A DNA stretch of 64,000 nt from assembly GCA_002395805.1 (NCBI GenBank), contig DGVB01000012.1, forward strand, positions 71,127-135,126, written 5' to 3'. The stretch is from Bacteroidales bacterium UBA4295. GTDB taxonomy: Bacteria > Bacteroidota > Bacteroidia > Bacteroidales > Paludibacteraceae. Positions 52,618 through 60,549 of the stretch are shown here, piece after piece. A program made the position numbers and the translations under genes. Below the pieces are notes generated by a model. That model had not been told where the DNA came from and ran no database searches. It saw only the letters and a list, made by a program, of their open reading frames with translations. The first letter of the stretch is position 1. Every line of letters begins with the position of its first letter.

Positions 52618-54094
52618 CCTTGGTGTCTTTGATCTGGAACCCGAGGGCCGTCAGTTCATTGCGGATCTTATCGGAGGTAGCCCAGTCTTTGTTCTGCTTC
52701 GCTTGCAGACGGATATTGAGCAACAGGTCAATTGCGCTGTGGAAAGCATGAAGCCTACCTCCGTCTCCTCCCTGAAGGGAAGAGCCTTCTTCTTCTAATC
52801 TCAGACCCAGAATATCGATCGCGTAGGTCTTCCATACCTCCTTCAGTTCCTTCAGATCCGCCTCGGAGATCGTAGCTTTGCCGTCATGAACAGTATTGAT
52901 GGCTTTGGCAGAATCAAAGAGTGCGGCGATCACGAACGGCGTATTCAGATCGTCGTCCATGGCTTCGGCACAGCGCTGACGAAGAGAAGCCTCTCCCCGG
53001 CCCTCCCCTAAAAGGGAGGGAGTTGTTTCTGCGGATGGTTTGATCTTCAGAAGTCTTGCATATGCCTCCTGCATACGCTGAAGTCCTTTTTCTGCGGCTT
53101 CGAGGGCTTCGGAAGAGAAATCCACCGTAGAGCGGTAGTGCGCCTGCAGGATGAAGAAACGGATGACCATCGGGCCGAAGGGTTTCGACAGCAACGGATG
53201 GTTGCCGGAGAAGAACTGCTCGAGGGTGATGAAGTTATTATAACTCTTCCCCATCTTCTTGCCCGCGATAGTGATCATATTATTATGCATCCAGTAATGC
53301 ACGGACTCATGTCCGAGGGCAGCACACGATTGCGCAATCTCTGCTTCATGATGCGGGAAGATGAGATCGAGTCCGCCGCCGTGGATGTCAAACTGCTCGC
53401 CGAGGTATTTGGTGCCCATGGTGGAGCACTCCATATGCCATCCGGGGAAACCTTCGCTCCAGGGGCTGGGCCAGTGCATGATATGCTCGGGCGCGGCTTT
53501 CTTCCAGAGGGCGAAGTCGTATGAGTGTTTCTTCTCGTCCTGTCCGTCCAGTTCGCGGGTCTCCGTGACGATATCGTTGAGGTTACGGCCGGAGAGTTTG
53601 CCGTACGGATAGTCCTTGGCGTATTTCTCCACATCCATATAGACCGAACCGTTGGATACATAGGCATATCCGCGGTCGAGGATCTTCTGCACAAAAGCGA
53701 TCTGCTCGATGATATGTCCCGACGCATGCGGTTCGATAGACGGCGGCAGTACGTTCAGCGCCGCCATATCGCGATGGTAGCGGTTGGTATAGAACTGGAC
53801 TACCTCCATCGGCTCGAGTTGCTCCAGCCGCGCTTTCTTGGCTATCTTGTCTTCGCCTTCGTCGGCGTCGTGCTCCAAGTGACCGACGTCGGTGATGTTA
53901 CGGACATAGCGCACCTTATAGCCTAAGTATTGCAGGTAGCGGTAGAGAATATCAAAGGTGATAGCCGGACGGGCATGCCCCAGATGGGCGTCGCCATAGA
54001 CGGTAGGTCCGCATACATACATGCCTACGTGTCCTTCGTTCAGCGGCTTGAATGTCTCTTTGAATCGGGTTAAAGAATTATAAATCTCCAGCAT
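52595..54094 (-). CDS. cysS: cysteinyl-tRNA synthetase
   Basis: 499 residues. [16 protein letters not shown] has the zinc ligand Cys28 and the HIGH-type HLGH at 37-40; [10 protein letters not shown] is the KMSKS loop; [10 protein letters not shown] and [12 protein letters not shown] carry further zinc ligands. Two odd inserts lie in the C-terminal helical domain: [14 protein letters not shown] near 385 (palindrome 53001-53020) and SSLQGGDGG near 452 (palindrome 52769-52780). Both keep the frame. The gene is between nagB and DUF5715. Confidence 0.96.
   Translation of the reverse strand: MLEIYNSLTRFKETFKPLNEGHVGMYVCGPTVYGDAHLGHARPAITFDILYRYLQYLGYKVRYVRNITDVGHLEHDADEGEDKIAKKARLEQLEPMEVVQFYTNRYHRDMAALNVLPPSIEPHASGHIIEQIAFVQKILDRGYAYVSNGSVYMDVEKYAKDYPYGKLSGRNLNDIVTETRELDGQDEKKHSYDFALWKKAAPEHIMHWPSPWSEGFPGWHMECSTMGTKYLGEQFDIHGGGLDLIFPHHEAEIAQSCAALGHESVHYWMHNNMITIAGKKMGKSYNNFITLEQFFSGNHPLLSKPFGPMVIRFFILQAHYRSTVDFSSEALEAAEKGLQRMQEAYARLLKIKPSAETTPSLLGEGRGEASLRQRCAEAMDDDLNTPFVIAALFDSAKAINTVHDGKATISEADLKELKEVWKTYAIDILGLRLEEEGSSLQGGDGGRLHAFHSAIDLLLNIRLQAKQNKDWATSDKIRNELTALGFQIKDTKDGFEWSI
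52769..52780. repeat. palindrome in frame inside cysS
   Basis: TCCCTGAAGGGA, same core as the palindrome in cca at 48294-48307. Confidence 0.7.
53001..53020. repeat. palindrome in frame inside cysS
   Basis: CCCTCCC, six-base loop ctaaaa, GGGAGGG; it codes for SLLGEGRG on the minus strand. Confidence 0.75.
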
Positions 54095-54095
54095 T

Positions 54096-54116
54096 CGTAG
54101 TTCGTAATTCGTAATT
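54096..54116. repeat. period-7 tandem array at the nagB / cysS junction
   Basis: Units cgtagtt, cgtaatt and cgtaatt. The first base of the nagB stop is in the last unit and the cysS ATG is one base away. Confidence 0.8.
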
Positions 54117-54925
54117 TATAACAGTGTTTTCGGATCGAGGTTATTGCGCTCGATATCTTTGAAATATTTGAATGTACCGAGTTTGAGTTCTTCGCAAGCC
54201 GCTTCGTCACAGACGATAATACCATGCTGGTGCATCTGGAGGGCAGATACGGTCCACATATGACTGATGGGTTCCTCGATAGCGTGCTGCAGCGCACGGG
54301 CTTTGTTATGTCCGTTCACTACGATCAGTACTTCCTTGGCATCCATGACCGTGCCGACACCTACGGTGAGTGCGGTCTTGGGCACTTTGTTGACATCATT
54401 GTCGAAGAAACGGCTGTTGGCGATGATCGTATCGGTGGTCAGTTCCTTCTTACGGGTACGGCTGGTAAGCGACGAACCGGGTTCGTTGAACGCGATATGT
54501 CCGTCGGGACCGATACCGCCGAGGAAGAGATGAATACCGCCGATATTACGGATCTTCTCTTCGTAACGTGCGCATTCCGCCGCCAAGTCTTCGGCATTAC
54601 CGTTGAGGATATTGACGTTCTCCTTGCGGATGTCGATATGGGAGAAGAAATTGGTCCACATGAAGCTATGGTAACTCTCCGGGTGCTCCTCGGGCAGACC
54701 CACATACTCGTCCATATTGAAGGTCACCACATTGCGGAACGACACTTTTCCTTCTTTATTCAGTTTGATCAGATGTTTGTACATACCCAGCGGCGAACTG
54801 CCGGTCGGTAAACCGAGTACAAACGGATATCCCTCTTTGGGTCCGAACTCATTGATTCGTTTTGCCACATAATTCGCAGCCCACTCGCTAAGCAGGTCAT
54901 ACGAAGGTTCTATAATTACTCGCAT
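54116..54925 (-). CDS. nagB: glucosamine-6-phosphate deaminase
   Basis: 269 residues, usual length. [16 protein letters not shown] binds the phosphate, [10 protein letters not shown] contains the catalytic Asp, and [18 protein letters not shown] has the catalytic His. It turns GlcN6P into fructose-6-phosphate and ammonia. It lies between the thioredoxin-like lipoprotein and cysS in the operon that starts at yhcH. Confidence 0.97.
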   Translation of the reverse strand: MRVIIEPSYDLLSEWAANYVAKRINEFGPKEGYPFVLGLPTGSSPLGMYKHLIKLNKEGKVSFRNVVTFNMDEYVGLPEEHPESYHSFMWTNFFSHIDIRKENVNILNGNAEDLAAECARYEEKIRNIGGIHLFLGGIGPDGHIAFNEPGSSLTSRTRKKELTTDTIIANSRFFDNDVNKVPKTALTVGVGTVMDAKEVLIVVNGHNKARALQHAIEEPISHMWTVSALQMHQHGIIVCDEAACEELKLGTFKYFKDIERNNLDPKTLL

Positions 54926-54932
54926 ATATTGC

Positions 54933-54967
54933 TAATGAATAATGAATAGTGAATAATGAATATTTAT
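54933..54967. repeat. period-7 tandem array at the TlpA-like / nagB junction
   Basis: Units taatgaa, taatgaa, tagtgaa, taatgaa, tatttat. It contains the stop of the TlpA-like gene. Same words as 41267-41294 on the other strand. Confidence 0.85.
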
Positions 54968-55500
54968 TGGCCGAGGAGGATTTCGGCGATCTCGGGTTCC
55001 TCGAGGTTGACGCCTACGATATGTCCCTCACGGTCGATCAGCACGGTATGGGGGATGTACTGCACGCCGTATTTGTCGGAGCACATATGCTCCTCATCTT
55101 CGCGCATCTGCGGCCAAGGCATCTGCTCTTCCTGCAGTGCTACGCGCCAAGCCATAGCATCCTGATCGACGGAGCAACTGAGGATCTGGAAATGTCCTTC
55201 GGGCTGGGAAGCATAGATCTCCTTGAGCACCGGGATAAACCGGCGGCAGGGTCCGCACCATGAAGCCCAGAAATCGAGGAGGACGTAGTCCGTTTTGCCA
55301 ACCACCCGGCTCAGGGACAACTCTTTGCCGTCCGGCGTCAGGGCGGTGATATCGATATAGGCATTCTCATCGGCTGCCGGCTCTTGAGCCGCTGCCTGTT
55401 CTTGTTGCGGTTCCTGGTTCTCTGCAGTTTGTGCCGCCTGTTTCTTCGTACAGCCGACGATCAGAAACGCCGCTGCCAAAATCAATAAGTACTTTTTCAT
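54964..55500 (-). CDS. TlpA/ResA-like thioredoxin lipoprotein
   Basis: 178 residues. Lipoprotein signal with IVGC lipobox, a Gln/Ala/Glu-rich linker (about 22-46), then a thioredoxin fold with the redox motif FWASWCGPCRR and the cis-Pro in QYIPHTVLID. Periplasm-facing disulfide reductase of the TlpA type; partner unknown. It follows glgB by 47 bases that hold a period-9 array. Confidence 0.93.
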   Translation of the reverse strand: MKKYLLILAAAFLIVGCTKKQAAQTAENQEPQQEQAAAQEPAADENAYIDITALTPDGKELSLSRVVGKTDYVLLDFWASWCGPCRRFIPVLKEIYASQPEGHFQILSCSVDQDAMAWRVALQEEQMPWPQMREDEEHMCSDKYGVQYIPHTVLIDREGHIVGVNLEEPEIAEILLGQ

Positions 55501-55513
55501 TGTTGTGTTGTTT

Positions 55514-55549
55514 TATCCAGTTTGACCAGTTTAACTGGTTCATCCAGTT
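55514..55549. repeat. period-9 tandem array at the glgB / TlpA-like junction
   Basis: Units tatccagtt, tgaccagtt, taactggtt and catccagtt. The glgB stop overlaps the last unit. Confidence 0.8.
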
Positions 55550-57638
55550 AATCTACCTTTTTTAATACCACCGCGCTGCGGGCGGGGAGATACATCTTGA
55601 GCCATCCCTTGCCGTCCTTGGCGTATAACTCGTCATGCTCCGTGAAATGCTCTACCGAGTCGTCACTCAGGCCGAAGCCCGCAAACTCTTTGGCGTCGGT
55701 ATTGAGTACCACTTTGTATTTGCCTTCGGGCACCAGCATGCCGTAGTCGGTGAAGGATTTCTGTCCGTTCCAGTTGAAGATAAAGAGGAGGTCTCCGCGG
55801 GAATAAGCCACCACCTGGTCACCCTCGTTGTCCCACCATTTCATCACCCATGGCAGGTGGTTGCCGACGTTGTATTTCTTCTCTTCTGCGGTCGGTTTCT
55901 GGATCAGCAGGTGCTCCTTGAGCAGGTGCACCATCGCTTCGTCGAAGCGGTTGAGATCCGCGAAGAAATAGTTGGGGTTATCCACCAGTCCCCATTGGCG
56001 ACGGGCGTATTTATAACTCCATCCGTTGCCCTCGCGCGGGAAGTCGATCCATTCCGGATGGCCGAACTCATTCCCCATGAAGGTGAGGTAACCGCCGTTG
56101 ATGGTGGAGGCGGTGACGAGACGGATCATCTTATGCAGCGCGATACCGCGATCCACCATATAGGTTGAATGGCCGTGTTCGAAATGCCAGTACATATCGG
56201 CGTCCACGAGGCGGAAGATGATGGTCTTGTCGCCCACAAGCGCCTGGTCGTGACTCTCGGCATAGGAGATGGTCTTCTCGTCCTCGCGGCGGTTGGTCAT
56301 CTCGAAGAGGATATGACCGGCTTTCCAGTCTTCATCCTTGACCTCCTTGATATATTTGATCCAGAAATCGGGAATACCCATCGCCAGACGATAGTCGAAA
56401 CCGACGCCGCCGTCCTCTATCTTCGCAGCCAGGCCCGGCATACCGCTCATCTCTTCGGCGATCGTGATAGCATCGGGTTTGACCTCATGAATCACTTTGT
56501 TAGCGAGGGTCAGATACATGATCGCGTCGCCGTCTTCGTTACCGTTGAAATAAGAGCCGTAGCCGTTGAAGTCTTCACCCAGACCGTGCGAGCGGTAGAT
56601 CATCGAGGTCACTCCGTCAAAACGATAACCGTCGAAATCGTATTCGTCGAGCCAGAACTTGCAGTTCGAGAGCAGGAAATGGAGCACTTCGTTCTTGCCG
56701 TAGTTGAAGCAGAGGCTGTCCCAAGCGGGATGCTCGCGACGTGCGCCGTCGTGGAAATACTGGTAAGGCGTGCCGTCGAAATTGCCGAGTCCCTCCAGTT
56801 CGTTCTTCACGGCATGGCTGTGCACGAGATCCATGATGACCTTCATACCCCTGCCGTGCGCATCGTCGATCAGCGCCTTCAGTTCGTTCGGCGTACCGAA
56901 GCGGCTGGAAGCGGCGAAGAAATTGGACACATGGTATCCGAAAGAACCGTAGTAAGGGTGCTCCTGGATTGCCATAATCTGGACGCAGTTATAGCCTAAT
57001 TTGGCGATACGGGGCAGTACGTCGCGGCGGAACTCTTCATAACTGTTCACTTTCTCCTCCGCCGAACTCATACCGATATGGCATTCGTAGATAAAGAGGG
57101 CTTCGCTGTTTGCGCGGCTTTGCCGCTTGTTTGAAGGTTTGGAAGTTTGACGGTTCTTCCATTCGTATTCAGGCTCGTCCCATACCTGGGCGGAGAAGAT
57201 CTTGGTATTCTCGTCCTGCACTACGCGGCGGACATAGGAAGGTATACGCTCGCCGTAGCCGCCGTTCCACTCTACGAGCAGTTTGTAGAGTTGCTCATGG
57301 CGGATAGCGTCTTCCGGCAGTATGGCTTCCCAAACGCCGTTGCCTACAGGCTGGAGGCGGTAGTTCTCGTCTTTCTGCCAGCCGTTCATATCGCCTTTGA
57401 TATAGATGGCGGTAGCGTTCGGCGCCCACTCGCGGAACAGCCATTGCTTGTTAGCGCGGTCGTGATGAAGACCGAAATAGAGGTATCCGCTCGCCCAATC
57501 CGCCAAGGATTGACCACCGGTTATCTCTGCTTCTTTATTTCTGGCGTAGTCGGCACGTGCCTGCAAAGCAGTCTCATAAGGCTGCAAATACGGATCGCGC
57601 GCCACTATCGGCAGGTGTTGTTCTTTTTTCGTTGCCAT
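55548..57638 (-). CDS. glgB: 1,4-alpha-glucan branching enzyme (GH13)
   Basis: 696 residues, close to the eukaryote-like branching enzymes common in Bacteroidetes. CBM48 domain (FREWAPNATAIYIKGDMNGW), barrel motifs GLKVIMDLVHSHA-type MDLVHSHAVKN, DGYRFDGVTSM with the nucleophile Asp, TIAEEMSGMPG with Glu and SYAESHDQALVG. It makes alpha-1,6 branches in glycogen. The linker between CBM48 and barrel has an insert RQTSKPSNKRQSRANSE from 8-bp units (57129-57152), just before the LFIYECHIGMS motif. Second gene of the yhcH operon. Confidence 0.95.
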   Translation of the reverse strand: MATKKEQHLPIVARDPYLQPYETALQARADYARNKEAEITGGQSLADWASGYLYFGLHHDRANKQWLFREWAPNATAIYIKGDMNGWQKDENYRLQPVGNGVWEAILPEDAIRHEQLYKLLVEWNGGYGERIPSYVRRVVQDENTKIFSAQVWDEPEYEWKNRQTSKPSNKRQSRANSEALFIYECHIGMSSAEEKVNSYEEFRRDVLPRIAKLGYNCVQIMAIQEHPYYGSFGYHVSNFFAASSRFGTPNELKALIDDAHGRGMKVIMDLVHSHAVKNELEGLGNFDGTPYQYFHDGARREHPAWDSLCFNYGKNEVLHFLLSNCKFWLDEYDFDGYRFDGVTSMIYRSHGLGEDFNGYGSYFNGNEDGDAIMYLTLANKVIHEVKPDAITIAEEMSGMPGLAAKIEDGGVGFDYRLAMGIPDFWIKYIKEVKDEDWKAGHILFEMTNRREDEKTISYAESHDQALVGDKTIIFRLVDADMYWHFEHGHSTYMVDRGIALHKMIRLVTASTINGGYLTFMGNEFGHPEWIDFPREGNGWSYKYARRQWGLVDNPNYFFADLNRFDEAMVHLLKEHLLIQKPTAEEKKYNVGNHLPWVMKWWDNEGDQVVAYSRGDLLFIFNWNGQKSFTDYGMLVPEGKYKVVLNTDAKEFAGFGLSDDSVEHFTEHDELYAKDGKGWLKMYLPARSAVVLKKVD
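57108..57152. repeat. period-8 tandem array in frame inside glgB
   Basis: Units gtttgaag, gtttggaa and gtttgacg after a longer gtttgcgcggctttgccg part; codes for TSKPSNKRQSRAN. Confidence 0.8.
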
Positions 57639-57660
57639 GGTATTATAGTAATTTAAAATT

Positions 57661-57682
57661 CGAAATTACGAATTACGAATTA
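57661..57682. repeat. period-7 tandem array at the yhcH / glgB junction
   Basis: Units cgaaatta, cgaatta, cgaatta. The yhcH stop overlaps the last one. Same words as 51622-51656 and, in reverse complement, 54096-54116. Confidence 0.85.
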
Positions 57683-58135
57683 TTTATTCACTCTTGCCTT
57701 CACGATTATCTTGCGGTACTCCTTGCCCGGCGCGATACCCGGCTGATGGGCATCGGAGGGGAAGAAGACAGCGAAATGGCCGGCAGGTACGGTGAACTTG
57801 GCGGTAGCTTTGTCTCCGTAGAACTCCACATCCTTGCCTTCGTCATACTCCTGTGTCACGTCCTGGCAGTCCACCTGGGATTTCCATCCCATCTCTTCGT
57901 CGTCCCCCAGAGGGATCTGGATATCCAGATAGTCGCGATGCGCCTCCATACGGCATTTGGCCTCCTCTTTGCCCTTGAAATCAACAATATTCACATACAG
58001 ATCCTTGCCATCCAGATAGATTTTGCATGCCGGCAGTTCCTCGAGATCATTGTCGTTGTAGAACTGCATAAACTCTTTCAATCCCGGTACGCTGTCGAAA
58101 TACCAATCAGCGTTTTCCAATTTGTCTAAAATCAT
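57680..58135 (-). CDS. YhcH/YjgK/YiaL family protein
   Basis: 151 residues from ATG 58135, after the promoter; the longer frame from 58252 is not used. Cupin-like fold of the DUF386 family: EAHRDYLDIQIPLGDDEEMGW (the EAHRxYxDI motif holds metal ligands), then PAGHFAVFFPSDAHQPG and a final KIIVKAR. Relatives act in sialic acid or sugar catabolism. Here it leads an operon with glgB and nagB, consistent with amino-sugar metabolism. Confidence 0.93.
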   Translation of the reverse strand: MILDKLENADWYFDSVPGLKEFMQFYNDNDLEELPACKIYLDGKDLYVNIVDFKGKEEAKCRMEAHRDYLDIQIPLGDDEEMGWKSQVDCQDVTQEYDEGKDVEFYGDKATAKFTVPAGHFAVFFPSDAHQPGIAPGKEYRKIIVKARVNK

Positions 58136-58164
58136 AACGTGTTGTTTTGAATAATTTGCGGCTG

Positions 58165-58172
58165 CAAATTTA
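58165..58172 (-). promoter_or_regulatory. promoter (-7 box TAAATTTG) of the yhcH-glgB-nagB-cysS operon
   Basis: TTGCGTATGTC, an A-run, GCAG, TAAATTTGCAGC, 29 bases upstream of ATG 58135. Confidence 0.82.
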
Positions 58173-58208
58173 CTGCTTTTTTTTGACATACGCAAGAAAA
58201 AAACAAAA

Positions 58209-58240
58209 AAACCGCCCTCATGAATGAGAGAGCGGTTCCT
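58209..58240 (-). terminator. terminator of the rightmost segment's last transcript
   Basis: Imperfect stem AACCGC...GCGGTT with inner CTCA/TGAG, read leftward into a long T-rich run. It closes the transcript coming from 58412. Confidence 0.75.
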
Positions 58241-58260
58241 TTTGCGCTGCACCAGCGGTG

Positions 58261-58303
58261 GTTAACCGTTGTGCTGAGCGTCATACTGCTCGCCGCAGAC
58301 CTT
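58261..58303 (-). pseudogene. relic of the 3' end of a duplicated gene
   Basis: On the minus strand this codes for KVCGEQYDAQHNG and stop. The real gene at 58412 ends KVCGAEYDQQHQG and stop. Only this end is preserved, 150 bases downstream of the intact copy. A CCCCAAA/TTTGGGG inverted repeat lies between them (58378-58402). Confidence 0.7.
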
Positions 58304-58411
58304 CCGTCGCGGGCAAGCCCCTCGTATAAGTACCAAAACTTCGTTTTAGTAGTAAATACTCGGGGCAGCTCCGCTCTCCCCAAAAATTAAAATTGTTTGG
58401 GGACCCCATGG

Positions 58412-58801
58412 TTAACCCTGGTGTTGCTGATCATACTCAGCACCACAGACTTTCCATAAGTACGCGCGCATAGTCTTCTTGCCGCCGGCGGTGTCTTTCT
58501 GCGCCAAGAATGCATCCTGGTCGGCAGAGATCTGCGACAAGTCGCCCTTACGAGCCTTAACCAACGCTGCTACGGCTGCGAAGCGCTCGCGTGCCTTCAG
58601 CTCATCGCCGGTAGGCTGTGTAGCGCGGTCGTAGGTGTCGGCCTTGCGGAGATACAGACGGGTACAATCGCTGCTCTGGGTCGGCGCGGTACGGTGCGTG
58701 CCGATCAGATAGTCACCATGTTTGTGACCGTTCAGCTTCTTCGGTTTTGCCAAAGAACCCTGGACATACTGGATACCAGGAGAATAAGTGACTTTTCCCA
58801 T
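58412..58801 (-). CDS. hypothetical protein of the prophage-like segment
   Basis: 129 residues from ATG 58801 (ATG 58819 preceded by AGGAG is possible). Start GKVTYSPGIQYVQGSLAKPK, middle GDYLIGTHRTAPTQSSDCTR, end KKTMRAYLWKVCGAEYDQQH. No signal or membrane segment. The function is unknown to me; the pattern looks like a compact alpha/beta protein. It is the last gene before the terminator, and a relic of a second copy follows it. Confidence 0.75.
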   Translation of the reverse strand: MGKVTYSPGIQYVQGSLAKPKKLNGHKHGDYLIGTHRTAPTQSSDCTRLYLRKADTYDRATQPTGDELKARERFAAVAALVKARKGDLSQISADQDAFLAQKDTAGGKKTMRAYLWKVCGAEYDQQHQG

Positions 58802-58892
58802 ATCGTTTGCGGTCAACATAACTCCTGACCGCTTGGAGAAAAAAATGAGTAAGCAGATGGACGAATTCTTTAGAGTGCCTCAACCTTTAGCA

Positions 58893-59084
58893 CTATCTCT
58901 TCTTGACGCCTTGATACTCTTCGACGGTCTTGGTTGTGATCGTCTCGGTTGTCTTGGTGGAGTCGTTCTGCGAGACGTAGGTGGCGGTGGTGGAGATGGT
59001 TCTCCATGCCTTGCAGCCGGAGACGCCTACGACAACTGCGCTAAGCACCAACAGGGTCAATAATAGTAATTTCTGTTTCTTCAT
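58893..59084 (-). CDS. very small lipoprotein, spanin-like
   Basis: 63 residues from ATG 59084. Lipoprotein signal with VSGC lipobox at about residue 24, then a Thr/Ser-rich tail (TTATYVSQNDSTKTTETI) and basic end. It overlaps the end of the DUF5675 gene by 44 bases. Size, lipobox and overlap with a lysis-like gene recall Rz1-type outer-membrane spanins, but no inner-membrane partner is seen, so this is only a suggestion. Confidence 0.65.
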   Translation of the reverse strand: MKKQKLLLLTLLVLSAVVVGVSGCKAWRTISTTATYVSQNDSTKTTETITTKTVEEYQGVKKR

Positions 59085-59433
59085 CGCTAAAATAGTTTTC
59101 AATTCGGTTAAACAAAACGTCGAGCATCGTTTGTCCGGTCATATCGGTCAGTATGCATCCGGTTGAGTGCTCCGGTATTGTTCCTCGGTGGATGCGTATC
59201 CCTTCTCTGTCGGGTACGTCTTCCACTATCGGAAGCAGTTTCTTGAACTTGGGCGACCAAGTGCGTGCGAGGGGATAAGTGCCGGCGGGGATGATAAAAT
59301 CCGCATTCTCTATCGTGTTAACGGTCGAGTCCGGCTCTCCCTCCGATAGCGGTATCTGCGAAAAGGGAATGACCAGTTTCCCTAATACCGCTTTACCTGT
59401 TTGGCGGGTTCTCGTCAGGGTTAATGTTAGCAT
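59041..59433 (-). CDS. DUF5675 family protein
   Basis: 130 residues. LTLTRTRQTGKAVLGKL at the start, then IIPAGTYPLARTWSPKFKKL and the core VPDREGIRIHRGTIPEHSTGCILT match DUF5675, in which RIHxG...GCI carries conserved His and Cys. The family is common in Bacteroidetes phages and integrative elements, close to holins, and resembles an L,D-transpeptidase-like fold with a possible role in the wall. It overlaps the holin-like gene upstream and the lipoprotein gene downstream. Confidence 0.8.
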   Translation of the reverse strand: MLTLTLTRTRQTGKAVLGKLVIPFSQIPLSEGEPDSTVNTIENADFIIPAGTYPLARTWSPKFKKLLPIVEDVPDREGIRIHRGTIPEHSTGCILTDMTGQTMLDVLFNRIENYFSDEETEITIIDPVGA

Positions 59434-59641
59434 TGGTGTTACGATTTTTAAATTTGTAGGTGTAATCTATGCCGAACAGCGCACCGGCGAAGGTGGCGAC
59501 CTCACCGAAGCCTATCAGGAGCGATTCGTGCAACTCTCCGAGCGGGTCTAAATAGACGCCGCAAAAGAGCATAACCAAGCCTCCGATGGAGAGGATGGCA
59601 GCGGTGACGAGTTGGATAATATTTTCGGGTAGCTTCTGCAT
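59393..59641 (-). CDS. holin-like small membrane protein
   Basis: 82 residues from ATG 59641, 20 bases after its promoter. Two hydrophobic helices (LVTAAILSIGGLVMLFCGV and a weaker LLIGFGEVATFAGALFG) and a polar Asn-rich tail. Size and layout fit a class II holin, the usual partner of a lysis enzyme. The downstream DUF5675 gene overlaps by 41 bases. Confidence 0.7.
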   Translation of the reverse strand: MQKLPENIIQLVTAAILSIGGLVMLFCGVYLDPLGELHESLLIGFGEVATFAGALFGIDYTYKFKNRNTNANINPDENPPNR

Positions 59642-59660
59642 GTGTTTTTGAAATCCGGTG

Positions 59661-59668
59661 CAAAAGTA
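59661..59668 (-). promoter_or_regulatory. promoter (-7 box TACTTTTG) of the holin-DUF5675 cassette
   Basis: ATACTACTTTTGCACC after a T/A-run that is also the T-run of the upstream terminator. Confidence 0.75.
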
Positions 59669-59676
59669 GTATAAAA

Positions 59677-59707
59677 AAACAGAACGGCAAATAGCACCAT
59701 TCTGTTT
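59677..59707 (-). terminator. terminator upstream of the holin-like gene
   Basis: Stem AAACAGAA/TTCTGTTT with a 15-base loop and seven T's, read leftward. It ends the transcript of the 59729-60983 genes right before a new promoter. Confidence 0.75.
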
Positions 59708-59728
59708 CCATGTCAAAACATATAGTTT

Positions 59729-59965
59729 TTAATCGTGAGTGAGGTCATACCCCGCATATCTGGAGAAATGCACGGCTTCTCCGAGTGTGAGCCAAAAGAC
59801 CTTGTCGGCTTTCTTGCGCAGGTTCAAAACCGGTCGCGATAGTTTGCCGTACTTCTGCATCCACCCGTATAGCAGGATGTTCAATCCGCGCATGCCGACG
59901 TCAGCGTGAATGGCTCGTTCGAGCCGAGCGCAAAGGGTCTCAAAGGTAATTGCATTCTCTTTCAT
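59729..59965 (-). CDS. hypothetical protein
   Basis: 78 residues, mostly helical, without signal or membrane segment (FETLCARLERAIHADVGMRG, LNLRKKADKVFWLTLGEAV). The ATG overlaps the stop of the preceding gene (ATGA, 59962-59965), a sign of a real, coupled gene. I do not recognise the family. Confidence 0.65.
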   Translation of the reverse strand: MKENAITFETLCARLERAIHADVGMRGLNILLYGWMQKYGKLSRPVLNLRKKADKVFWLTLGEAVHFSRYAGYDLTHD

Positions 59966-60300
59966 AAGCCATAATTATTTACGAGGTCAATTACTTGCGA
60001 TGCATGCCATATTTCGCCTTTGGGAGCCGTCCAGAGCCTACAAGGGATCAATATATCCCCCGCTTCGTCGAGTGCACCTCTCAGTTCCCCGGCGGTGACG
60101 AGTATGTCTTCTATATGCAGGTCATCCAAAGCGAGTCTTGCGCACGCTTTAATAAACCGCCAGTGTCCGTCCATCGGCACATTGCCTTTGGAATTGCGTT
60201 TTGCAAAAAAGCCGTTCTTGCGTCTCTGAATGTGATAACCGAACTCCTCTCCGAGCGAGCCGGTAAATGATTTCACTTTGTTAGATAGTATTACTTCCAT
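59962..60300 (-). CDS. hypothetical protein
   Basis: 112 residues from ATG 60300; a longer frame from 60351 only adds residues coded by the period-7 array upstream. SFTGSLGEEFGYHIQRRKNG and MDGHWRFIKACARLALDDLH are followed by a C-terminal DEAGDILIPCRLWTAPKGEI. No known motif. The leader contains a gtgcatt array (60309-60343). Confidence 0.65.
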   Translation of the reverse strand: MEVILSNKVKSFTGSLGEEFGYHIQRRKNGFFAKRNSKGNVPMDGHWRFIKACARLALDDLHIEDILVTAGELRGALDEAGDILIPCRLWTAPKGEIWHASQVIDLVNNYGL

Positions 60301-60308
60301 AATTAATG

Positions 60309-60343
60309 GTGCATTGTAAATTGTGCATTGTGCATTGTAAATT
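60309..60343. repeat. period-7 tandem array upstream of a prophage-segment gene
   Basis: Units gtgcatt, gtaaatt, gtgcatt, gtgcatt, gtaaatt. Same word as the in-frame array at 41825-41873. Confidence 0.9.
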
Positions 60344-60399
60344 GTTATCATGTCCTGGTCATTACGGGTTCAGAATGATTTTTCTTTGCCAACATCCGC

Positions 60400-60549
60400 C
60401 TAGCGATTCGCTTTCTTCCGCGGTCTGCCGTGCTGGCGGATTTTTTTGCCGTAGAAGACCTCGATCTCAGCGCGGTAGTACCTTTGATTCGGTCGGATGT
60501 GTCCGAGTTCGTTCTTCTCGAAGAAGAAACCGAAGGGAGTCCATTTCAT
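60400..60549 (-). CDS. hypothetical small protein
   Basis: 49 residues (MKWTPFGFFFEKNELGHIRP, ending in a basic GRPRKKANR). Its ATG overlaps the stop of the 145-residue gene (ATGA), and the frame is open to TAG at 60400. Coupling to the upstream gene supports that it is real. Basic end suggests nucleic acid contact, but no family is known to me. Confidence 0.55.
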   Translation of the reverse strand: MKWTPFGFFFEKNELGHIRPNQRYYRAEIEVFYGKKIRQHGRPRKKANR

